Assembly: GCF_011759605.1 (NCBI RefSeq)
Contig: NZ_JAAOYX010000002.1
Location: 558,001-622,000, forward strand
Source of the DNA: Luteibacter sp. SG786
Lineage (GTDB): Bacteria > Pseudomonadota > Gammaproteobacteria > Xanthomonadales > Rhodanobacteraceae
Direction: 5' to 3'
Length of the DNA stretch: 64,000 nucleotides
Shown: piece after piece, positions 9,201-16,500 of the stretch
How positions within the stretch are numbered: the stretch's first letter is position 1
How the letters are laid out: each line of letters opens with the position of its first letter
The notes under the pieces: generated by a model
Database searches by the model: none
What the model was told of the DNA's origin: nothing
What the model saw: only the letters and a program-made list of their open reading frames with translations
Translations under genes and position numbers: made by a program

Positions 9201-9456
9201 GCGCCCGATCCTGATGACGTCGTTCGCCTTCATCATGGGCGTGGTGCCCCTGGTGACGTCGCACGGCGCGGGCGCGGAGATGCGCCATGCCATGGGCGTG
9301 GCCGTGTTCTCCGGCATGCTCGGCGTCACCTTCTTCGGCCTTATCTTCACCCCGCTCTTCTACGTGCTGATCCGCGCCTGGAACGAGCGCTCCGAGGCCC
9401 GCCGCCAGGCGCGCCGCGAGCGCCGTCTCCTGGAACATGCGGCACGGGAGTCCTGA
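6265..9456 (+). CDS. RND multidrug efflux pump, HAE1 family (MexF/SmeW-like)
   Basis: 1063 residues from the ATG at 6265, the normal length for MexF-type pumps. The start MKIAQFFVDRPILAGVL is the typical first helix. Twelve membrane helices and two large periplasmic loops are visible. The proton-relay aspartates are in GIVVDDAIVVVENV (Asp410-Asp411). It works as a homotrimer exporting amphiphilic drugs by proton antiport together with its adaptor and outer-membrane partner. Substrates cannot be read off; SmeVWX and MexEF relatives export chloramphenicol and quinolones, and that is family knowledge. An antisense frame across this gene is open but not credible. Confidence 0.96.
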   Translation: MKIAQFFVDRPILAGVLSVLFLIAGGIAVFKLPISEYPEVVPPTVVVKASYPGANPKVIAETVATPLEEQINGVEGMLYTSSQATSDGAMTLTVTFALGTDLDNAQVQVQNRVSQALPRLPEEVQRLGVTTNKSSPDLTMVVHLTSPDHRYDMLYLSNYARTRIKDQLARLDGVGDVQLFGAGEYSMRIWMNPEKLAIRNLTTGDVIKAIREQNIEVAAGSLNAPPGPSTAAFQMNINTRGRLITEDDFLNIIVRSDASGSVTHLRDVARVELGSNNYALRSLLNNREAVAIPIFQRPGSNAIAISDEVRKEMAELKKDFPQGVDYSIVYDPTVFVRGSIDAVVHTLFEAIVLVVLVVILFLQTWRASIIPLVAVPVSLIGTFAVMYLAGFSLNALSLFGLVLAIGIVVDDAIVVVENVERHIEHGLDPKMATRQAMTEVTGPIVATALVLCAVFVPAAFISGLTGQFYRQFALTIAISTVISAFNSLTLSPALSAILLKGRDEPKDKLTVWMDRSLGWLFRPFNRTFERGAHGYVGGVKKILRFSGIVLVLYAGLVGLAFLGFSKVPTGFVPSQDKQYLVSFAQLPDAASLDRTESVIRRMGDIALAQPGVESAVQFPGLSINGFTNSTNAGIVFVTLKPFEERRNADVSADAIAAALNQKFASIQDAYIAIFPPPPVNGLGTIGGFRMQIEDRSGLGFEELFKQTQGIIAASQKTPELAHLFTSYQVSVPQFDADVDREKAKSEGIDLGDVFQTMQAYLGSLYVNDFNRFGRTYQVNVSAEPSFRHEPSDIVGLKTRNAAGDLVPLGSFLTVRQTNGPDRVQHYNGYPTAEINGGPAPGYSTGQAQDAMEALVKANLPNGMSFEWTELTYQQILAGNTAVLVFPLSVLLVFLVLASLYESLSLPLAVILIVPMVLLSAIFGVFITGGDNNIFTQIGLIVLVGLACKNAILIVEFAREAEIEGMNRVDAVLEAARLRLRPILMTSFAFIMGVVPLVTSHGAGAEMRHAMGVAVFSGMLGVTFFGLIFTPLFYVLIRAWNERSEARRQARRERRLLEHAARES

Positions 9457-9458
9457 TC

Positions 9459-10892
9459 ATGAAAACGATGTTCCGCAGTACCGCCCTCTTCGCCGCGCTC
9501 GTCCTCGCCGGATGCGCCAGCGTGGGTCCCGATTACCACGCGCCGAAGGAAGCGCCGGTGGCGCTGCAAGGCGTCGATGCCGCCCATCAGGACAACGCAG
9601 GATTCCAGGCGCAGTGGTGGAAGCAGTTCGGCGACCCCACGCTGGACGCGCTGATCGTCCGCGCCGCGAAGAATGCCCCGGACCTGAAGATCGCCGTGGC
9701 GCGCCTTGCCCAGGCACGCGCGGCGCTGGGCACGGCGAAGTCGCAGCAGATTCCCGATATCGAAACAGGCGTGTCGTATCAGCGCAGCCGGCAGCAGCAA
9801 CCGGGCTTCAGCGATCAGCGACAGACGGTCACGGCTTACCAGGCCGGCTTCGACGCGTCGTGGGAACTCGATCTGTTCGGCGGTATCCGTCGCTCGGTGG
9901 AAGCCGCGCGCGCCGATGCCGCGGCCGGCCAGGCGTCGTTGCAGGACGCGCAGGTGACGTTGTTCGCGGAAGTCGCGCGCAACTACTTCGACCTGCGCGG
10001 CACCCAGTTGCGCATCGATGTGGCAAAGCGCGACATCACCAATCAGCAGGATTCGCTGAAGGTGATCTCGGCCCGTGTGGAAGTGGGCACGGGCGCCGAG
10101 CAGGATCTCGCCAGTGCCAAGGCCCGCCTCGCGGCGGTCGAAGCACAGCTTCCCGTGCTGGAAACCCAGGCCAGTGCCGATCAGTTCCGGCTGGCGGTGC
10201 TGCTAGGCGAACGTCCCGGCGAACTGGACATCGATCTCTCGCCCGCATCGTTCAAGCCGATCGACGCCACGCTGGCCATCGGCGGCGCGGACGAGGTGTT
10301 GCAGCGCCGTCCGGACATCCGCATCGCGGAGCGCGAGCTCGCCGCCGCGAACGCGCGCATCGGTGTCGCCAAGGCCGACTATTTCCCGCACATCTCGCTG
10401 GGTGGCTTCATCGGCTTCCTCGCTGGCCGCAGCAACGACTTTGGCGGTGCGGATTCGCGGGCATGGTCCATCGCGCCGAGCATTTCCTGGTCGGGGCTGA
10501 ACGTGCAGCGCGTGCGTTCCGGCGTGAAGGGCGCGGAAGCCCGTGCCGACGAGGCACGCGCCAATTACGATCGCACGGTACTGACCGCGCTCGAGGACGT
10601 CGACAACTCGCTGGTGGCTTTCAACCGCCAGCGTGAGCGGGTGGAGAAGCTGGTGGTGCAGGCGACCGAGAGCCGCCGGGCCGCCCAGCTTGCGAAACTG
10701 CGTTATGACGCGGGCCGCACCGACTACCTCGAGCTGCTGGACGCCGAGCGCACGCAACTGGCGGCGGAAGACCAATTGGCGGAAGCGGAAGCCGGCATCA
10801 ACCTGCGCGCCGTGCAACTTTACAAGGCGCTGGGTGGCGGCTGGCAGGCATGTGGCAACGACGCGTGCAGCGAGGTTGCGAAGGTGCCATGA
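9459..10892 (+). CDS. Outer-membrane efflux lipoprotein (OprN/SmeX-like, NodT family)
   Basis: 477 residues with a lipobox, LAGC at residues 16-19, so Cys19 is lipidated after signal peptidase II cleavage. Two homologous outer-membrane-efflux repeats follow, each with long helices and a short beta segment, as in OprM-type trimeric channels. It begins 2 bases after the pump stop. Its last codon overlaps the SDR start (ATGA), showing tight coupling of all four genes. Confidence 0.94.
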   Translation: MKTMFRSTALFAALVLAGCASVGPDYHAPKEAPVALQGVDAAHQDNAGFQAQWWKQFGDPTLDALIVRAAKNAPDLKIAVARLAQARAALGTAKSQQIPDIETGVSYQRSRQQQPGFSDQRQTVTAYQAGFDASWELDLFGGIRRSVEAARADAAAGQASLQDAQVTLFAEVARNYFDLRGTQLRIDVAKRDITNQQDSLKVISARVEVGTGAEQDLASAKARLAAVEAQLPVLETQASADQFRLAVLLGERPGELDIDLSPASFKPIDATLAIGGADEVLQRRPDIRIAERELAAANARIGVAKADYFPHISLGGFIGFLAGRSNDFGGADSRAWSIAPSISWSGLNVQRVRSGVKGAEARADEARANYDRTVLTALEDVDNSLVAFNRQRERVEKLVVQATESRRAAQLAKLRYDAGRTDYLELLDAERTQLAAEDQLAEAEAGINLRAVQLYKALGGGWQACGNDACSEVAKVP

Positions 10893-11662
10893 GCGCGGCG
10901 AAGGTCCATCACTTGCCCGTGCAGAACCGGCGCAGCAAAGCCGTATCGGTAGAGCCGCCGCTCAGCCAGCGCGTCGCGCTGGTGAGCGGCGCGAACCGCG
11001 GCATTGGCCTCGAGGTGGCTAAACAGCTCGCCTCCCTCGGCGTCACGGTATTCATGGGCATGCGCGAACCCGGCAAGGGCGAGAAGGCGGCGCGCATCAT
11101 CCGGGAACTCGGCGGCGACGCGCATGCCATCAAGCTCGACGTCACGAAGTCGAAGGACATCGACCGCGTCGTGGCGTATATCGGCGAGCATTTCGGCCGG
11201 CTCGACATCCTGATCAACAATGCCGGGGGGTATTACGACCCCGATGCCGTACCTTCCGCGCCGAACCTGGAGATGATCCGCGGCGCGCTGGACGTGAACC
11301 TGATCGGCGCATGGTGTCTTACCGCGGCAGCGTTGCCGCTGATGAAGCGGCACGGCTATGGCCGCGTGGTGAATGTGTCGAGCGAATGCGCCCTCCACGC
11401 CATGTGCGGCGAGAACAGTCCCGCCTATCGGGTATCGAAGGCGGCGCTGAATGCCTACACGCAGGTACTGGCCCGCGAACTCGAAGGCAGCGGCATCCTC
11501 GTGAATGCCGTCTGCCCAGGCTGGACCGCCACCGAGTTAGGCGGCGGTGGCGGCAGGCCTGCGGCCGAAAGCGCGGAAGGCATCGTGTGGGCTGCCTTGC
11601 TACCGGAACGCGAGGCGGCGACGGGCGGGTTCTTTCGGGATCGGACGAAGATCGCCTGGTAG
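10889..11662 (+). CDS. Short-chain dehydrogenase/reductase, last gene of the efflux operon
   Basis: 257 residues from the ATG at 10889, which overlaps the preceding stop. The NAD(P)-binding glycine motif SGANRGIG is at 33-40, the NNAG motif is present, and the catalytic Tyr180-x3-Lys184 lies in AYRVSKAA. SDR genes sit inside the smeU1-V-W-U2-X operon of Stenotrophomonas, so this is probably the equivalent. It could detoxify carbonyl or quinone compounds that also induce the pump; the substrate is inferred, not seen. Confidence 0.92.
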   Translation: MSAAKVHHLPVQNRRSKAVSVEPPLSQRVALVSGANRGIGLEVAKQLASLGVTVFMGMREPGKGEKAARIIRELGGDAHAIKLDVTKSKDIDRVVAYIGEHFGRLDILINNAGGYYDPDAVPSAPNLEMIRGALDVNLIGAWCLTAAALPLMKRHGYGRVVNVSSECALHAMCGENSPAYRVSKAALNAYTQVLARELEGSGILVNAVCPGWTATELGGGGGRPAAESAEGIVWAALLPEREAATGGFFRDRTKIAW

Positions 11663-11745
11663 GTTTGTTGTCGCTGGCTCGGCTTCGCCATCGCGCTTGC
11701 TGTTGTCGCGTTCGGACGTGGCGGCGCGTCGCCGACGGCCGCCAT
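11660..11745. repeat. Long-range repeat flanking the orphan Rhs module, copy A
   Basis: Starts with the 18-bp string TAGGTTTGTTGTCGCTGG (11660-11677), found identically at 12973-12990. Similarity continues with gaps through a GTTCGGACGTGGCG-like segment. Together the two copies bracket the orphan toxin-immunity module. The remaining bases up to 11894 hold no gene that I can support. The element differs from the TGTGGGAGCC REP family. Confidence 0.6.
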
Positions 11746-11894
11746 TTCCGTCGCTAAGTCCTCGTCCGGCCTTCGCCTCCCTGCGGAATCGCTCCGGAAA
11801 CGGCGGCCGCCGGCTCCTTGGGGCGTGGCGGATCTTTGGAACGAAAGCAGCATAGGCAGGGTGTCTGCTTTCTATCGATCGCATTCATTGGCCA

Positions 11895-12371
11895 TCATCT
11901 GGGGCAGTATCCCGATTGGTGTGATTCCTTTGCCCAGACGACGCGGACGTCAAAACGCTTCTCCGCGTAGGTTCGGTCCGCACTGAACATCGCGGAAAGC
12001 TCACTCCTACAGAGTTTCAGGTAACTGGGGTAGCCTTTATACATTCCTCTTTTCACAACCTTCCATCCGCGACCGCTCATCAACGCCTCGATCCTAATCA
12101 TTGACACTTGGAGAGGCGTATGCAGCGAGAATACTTGGCTGATCCCAGATTCACCGCCCCTGTGGAAGTTCTTCGGAGAACCAGCAGGAACGCCTTCAAT
12201 TGACGACACAGCCTCGTTGAAACTACTCAAGATTAGCTCCCGATCGGGCTCTCCCGGATAGGTTTGCTGTTCACTCCTATCAATAGCTCTACCCACTAGC
12301 CATAGTGCAGTTACTGCACATGACCAATAGAGGCCTAGAGCGAGGGAGCGCGCCGAGAACAGATATCTCAC
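11895..12371 (-). CDS. Putative immunity protein for the orphan Rhs tip (membrane-anchored)
   Basis: 158 residues from a GTG start that overlaps the toxin-tip stop (GTGA), the usual arrangement for toxin-immunity genes. Residues 1-27 form one N-terminal membrane helix preceded by positive charges, which predicts a periplasmic domain. The C-terminal half is visibly homologous to the neighbouring protein at 13068-13535: both have a GW segment, then LKLCRS/LKFCRS, and end with GYC/DYC. The two shared cysteines could form a disulfide, consistent with the periplasm. I do not recognise a described family; the immunity role is inferred from position and pairing. Confidence 0.7.
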   Translation of the reverse strand: MRYLFSARSLALGLYWSCAVTALWLVGRAIDRSEQQTYPGEPDRELILSSFNEAVSSIEGVPAGSPKNFHRGGESGISQVFSLHTPLQVSMIRIEALMSGRGWKVVKRGMYKGYPSYLKLCRSELSAMFSADRTYAEKRFDVRVVWAKESHQSGYCPR

Positions 12372-12970
12372 CGTTCAGCACCAGGGAGAACGATCTGCTC
12401 CGAGTATGTATAGTCGATAGCGCCTCCCCCAAATCCAAACCCAGTTTCAAATGCTGTACCCGATCGGTTTGTTGCAATCCCGCCACCGATCCCTCGGTAC
12501 AACGAAGCACCCCAAGTCCCTCCCTGTATAAAGCTATCGACCTCTTCGGCGGTGCAAGTCTTGGTCATCCGAGCCGCAGCTGCCGAAAAGCCCCAGTTCT
12601 TGCCAGTCAGCATACCCTTTGGGTTTCCGACGGCGCCTCCGCCGTGACTGAACACCGCTCCTGACTTCGTGAAGGTGTACCCAAACTCGAAGAGAGACGG
12701 GACGGTTGCATTGATCACTACGTAATCGGGCAAGAAGTTGATACCCATCGCCATGCAAGCGTGGGCGCTTAGCCCGGCACATAGATCCATATCGGCCCGC
12801 AGCCCCCGCGGATCAATCCGCACATGTGGATTGTTCGCGACATAGGCATACGTAGAGATGCCGCCTGCCAATCCGATCGGGTCGCTCTGGACATATCGTC
12901 CACTCGCCGGGTCGAAATAGCGGAAGTAGTTGTAGTGCAGGCCGGAGGCCGCATCGTGCCGCTGCCCTGG
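12368..12970 (-). pseudogene. Orphan Rhs C-terminal tip (displaced toxin module without a start codon)
   Basis: The frame encodes the end of an Rhs core (PGQRHDAASGLHYNYFRYFDP, then DPIGLAGGISTYAYVANNP) followed by a distinct tip of about 140 residues. It is open only back to a stop at 12998-13000 and has no ATG or GTG before the tip. It matches the intact Rhs DNA up to the TGCCCTGG at 12963-12970 and then diverges abruptly. This is the known structure of displaced rhs-CT modules, which become active only when recombined onto a full core. The tip is homologous to the tip of the intact Rhs (shared SGxVxS, GxPK, GAS, GGG and ETGFG motifs). Confidence 0.85.
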
Positions 12971-12972
12971 AA

Positions 12973-13040
12973 TAGGTTTGTTGTCGCTGGATCGATTTCA
13001 TCATCGCATCGCGGACGTTGCGCTCGGGCGTGGCGACGGT
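12973..13040. repeat. Long-range repeat flanking the orphan Rhs module, copy B
   Basis: Begins with TAGGTTTGTTGTCGCTGG (12973-12990), identical to 11660-11677. It is followed by imperfect similarity that includes GCTCGGGCGTGGCG against TTCGGACGTGGCG. It starts 2 bases after the point where Rhs-core homology ends, so it marks the recombination boundary of the orphan module. Confidence 0.6.
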
Positions 13041-13067
13041 AGCCGATAACTGCCCTATGGAAAGCGA

Positions 13068-13535
13068 TCATGGCGCTACCGCGCAGTAATCTGGTGACCG
13101 GACGTTGTACGTCCAGGAAAGATGCACGTTTGCCTCTGTTCCAGGGTCGATAGAAATCAACCTGATAGTCGTAGCGGTTCCGCTACGGCAGAATTTGAGC
13201 ATGGCATCTCTAGCAATATTCTCCCTTTCCATATGCCAGCCAAGCCGCTTCAATCCTACTTTGAATGCCCCAGCGATCTGTGCCGGAGGCAAGTCGCTTT
13301 GAAATTTGTAGTTTACTGACACCGATTCGTCCTTATCGAAGGAACTAATCAATCTGGCTTCATTGGCAAACGGGAATTCCCGAAATCCTTCCTTCAGCTT
13401 GGCAATTGTCGGCTGCGGACGTGACTCAACATGGCCCTGCCACACATACCAATCCGAAATATGTAGATACAGAAAGGCTGCGGCCGACAGTATGAATGTT
13501 CCGATCAGCCACCTGCTCACGGCCACCGTCACCAT
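13068..13535 (-). CDS. Putative immunity protein for the intact Rhs toxin (membrane-anchored)
   Basis: 155 residues, ATG at 13535, overlapping the end of the Rhs gene by 7 bases and so translationally coupled. One N-terminal helix (about residues 7-25) is preceded by an arginine; the remainder is predicted periplasmic. It is homologous to the 158-residue protein at 11895-12371 (GW..., LKFCRS, terminal DYC) and, like it, carries the same two cysteines. The family is unknown to me. Position, size and pairing with a homologous toxin tip argue for immunity. Confidence 0.75.
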   Translation of the reverse strand: MVTVAVSRWLIGTFILSAAAFLYLHISDWYVWQGHVESRPQPTIAKLKEGFREFPFANEARLISSFDKDESVSVNYKFQSDLPPAQIAGAFKVGLKRLGWHMERENIARDAMLKFCRSGTATTIRLISIDPGTEANVHLSWTYNVRSPDYCAVAP

Positions 13536-16500
13536 GATATTCCTGTGTCAAGAACGGGCCTATTGTATTCGTACACCTGATAGGCTGCGCCTGGCGTTCC
13601 AAATCCTGTCTCGATCGCCCAGCCTGAACTGTTGTACGACATGCCACCACCTACACCGTAATAGGCTGATGCTCCCGTAGCCGCGCCTTGCACGTATCCA
13701 TCAACGGTTTCCGGGCTGTGGTCGCATCCTCCGAGTAGACCGCTAGAGACCGAAAAACCTGGGACTCTAGTGTTCACCGAAGATTTCGGTCCCCCGTATA
13801 CGGGCCCAACACCGGAGTAAACCGTTCCGCTGCGGGTCAGCGTAAAGCTGGCAGTTCCAATGAGGTAGTTGATGGTTACATGGTAATAATCGGGATGTGA
13901 CGGTTGCGGTCGCCCCCAAAATTCAGGGTTGTACATTGCGGCCGAGTCATCCAATCCGAACCTGTCGGTTCGCACGTACGGATTATTCGCCACATACGCA
14001 TACGTAGAGATGCCACCCGCCAATCCGATCGGGTCGCTCTGGATGTATCGCCCACTCACCGGATCGAAATAGCGGAAGTAGTTGTAGTACAGGCCGGAGA
14101 CCGCGTCGTACCGTTGCCCTGGGAAGCGCAGATCGAACGTAAATGTCTGGCCGTCGCCATCGGGGTCTTCGCTCGGCCGATCCGCACCGAAGGCCTCACC
14201 TTCGAGCTTCCACTGCCACACCGCCACGTTACGCACTGGATCGATGATCGCACGCGGTGTGCCCAAGTGATCCGGTTCGATGTACAGGACGCGGCCATCG
14301 ACGATCAGGCCGACCGGGTAGTTTCCTAGCCAGATCGCCTGGCCGATAGCCTTGCCATCGGCATCGTAGTCGCCAAGCCAATGGCCCGCTTCGTCGTAGA
14401 ACGTGTGTGTGGTGTCGGTGCCCTCAATCCGCGTTACGCGTTGGCCGTCGCCGTTGTAGCGGTAGCTGGCCAGGGTGGTTCCGGTCTGGCGGATGGAAGC
14501 CAGTTGTCCCGTCACATCGTGAATCGATTCCAGGGCGCCGATGGCGATCGTGCTACCGGCTGCATCGTAACGACGCAAGGCTCCGTCGACAGTGGTGAGG
14601 TGATGGCTTTCCGTTGCATAGACATAGTGGTCTGTGGCGCCGCCAACGGTGAGCGAGGTCCGGTTGCCGGTGGCGTCATAGGTGTACTGATGAAGCGCAA
14701 CGTTGGTGCCGGCATCGCGTGTTTCCGTGAGGCGGCCGAGCCCGTCGTACGTAAAGGAGCGTGAGGCGCCGTCGGCATCGAGGCCCACGACGTGGCCCAC
14801 CTCGTCGTAGCTCAATGTGTGACGGAGCCCACCAGGTGCCATGTCGGTGACGCCGGTGGGGCGGCCGTTGGCGTCATAGCTGCGTGCGAGGTGACGGCCG
14901 TTACCGTAGGACCAACCGGCCGCGTTGCCGAGTGCGTTCCAGGTGACGTCGGATAGCAGCGGGGCGGTAATGCCTCCTGCGGGAGCGACGTCGATGCCCG
15001 TTACCTGACCAAAGCTGTCATGACGCCAACTCACCATGCTGCCGTCAGGAAGCGTGGCACCCGCGAGGCGTCCGGCTTTGGTGTATCGGTAGGCCACGCT
15101 CAGGTCGCGCCCGCCCGCGGTCTGGAACTTTCGCGCGATACGGCCAGCCGAGTCGTAGCAATACGCGGTGCTGCCGGAGCCGTCGCTCATGGACGTCCGG
15201 CGACCGATGACGTACCGCTCGTCCGCCGGGCATCGGCTGTCCGCGACATCGTAAGTCATCGTGATGGCTAGGGCGGGGTCGGCGAATGTCTTCGTCAACA
15301 TCCGGCCCAGGGCGTCGCGAGTAACCGAATGGCTGCCGATGCCGCCGGGTGCTTCGTGCAGGGTAAGCAGACCGGCAGCGTCGTATTCGCTCCAAGCCTT
15401 TCCGGTGTCCGGGCTGTCGAGGTACAAGAGGTCTCCCAGGCCAGTCGTCAGGTAAGCCGTGGTCAGTCCCTTCGGATCGGTGAGCGAGATCAACTGATCA
15501 AGAGGGTCATGCTCCGTCGCGATGCGCGCCTTTACGCCATCGATGTCGCCGATGGTTTCGCGCAGCCGGCCGAGCGCGTCATAGGAAGCTGTCGTGCGCG
15601 TGCCGCGTGCATCGGTCGAACCCGTCCAGCGATGCATGGTGTCGTAAGTATGCGATATGGTGTGGTTGTAAGCGTCCGTTTGGGTGGCGACACGACCCAG
15701 GGCATCGTACGTCCGGTTCAACCGGCGAACGAGGGTGCCGTCCTTGTCTTCGATCTGTTCGGCCGTGCGTTGACCGGCGGCGTCAAGCGTGTATCGAATG
15801 CGGTGGCCCGCAGCGTCAGTGACGCCAATGAGGCGCTGCGCATCGTCGTACTCGAAGGTTACCGGTACGCCATCGGCGTCCGTGATCCGCTCCACCTGCC
15901 CGCTGGCCGTGTAGTCGAAACGGGTAACGGCCACGGCTCCTTGGACATCGGTGACGGTCTCGGTCGCCAGCCAACCACGTGGCGTATAGGTGTATGCGGT
16001 GGTCACGCCGTTGGCGTCGCGTCGGCGAAGGACGCGGCCGGCCGCATCGTAGGCGAGGATTTCTTCGACCTGTCCGAGGGCGTTTTCGACCTTCCACAGG
16101 TCGCCCTGGCGATAGGCACAGGCGCCGCCGGCGGCGCAGCCGGGGTCGGCGCTTGGCCGATAGGCATGGGTGAGCAGGCGTTGTGGAGTCGTGCTGTCGC
16201 TACGCGGGCCATCGACGTACAGAAGATGCCCAGACGAGTCATAAGTCGATGTCCAGGTGCGGACCACACTTGGCGTCGCGGCCGATTCGGACGGATCGAT
16301 CGCACCGGCGACACGTCGCTGGGTTACGTTGCCGCGCGCATCGTAGGCCAGCGTCTCTTCGTATCCCGGCGCCGCGGTGCGCACCGGCAGTTGGAGGTCC
16401 GGGTGCCACTGTGTCGTCACGCGGCGCGCTTGCGCCGTGTCGGCAGCCTCGACGCGCTCGGTCTCGTTGCCGTAGTCATCGTACATGAAGCGGGTCACCA

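Noticed and set aside
5899-9438. A 1,179-codon open frame on the strand opposite the RND pump
   Set aside because: It lies wholly over the conserved MexF-like gene and is rich in His, Asp, Glu and Arg with no domain pattern, as expected for a high-GC antisense frame with third-position bias.
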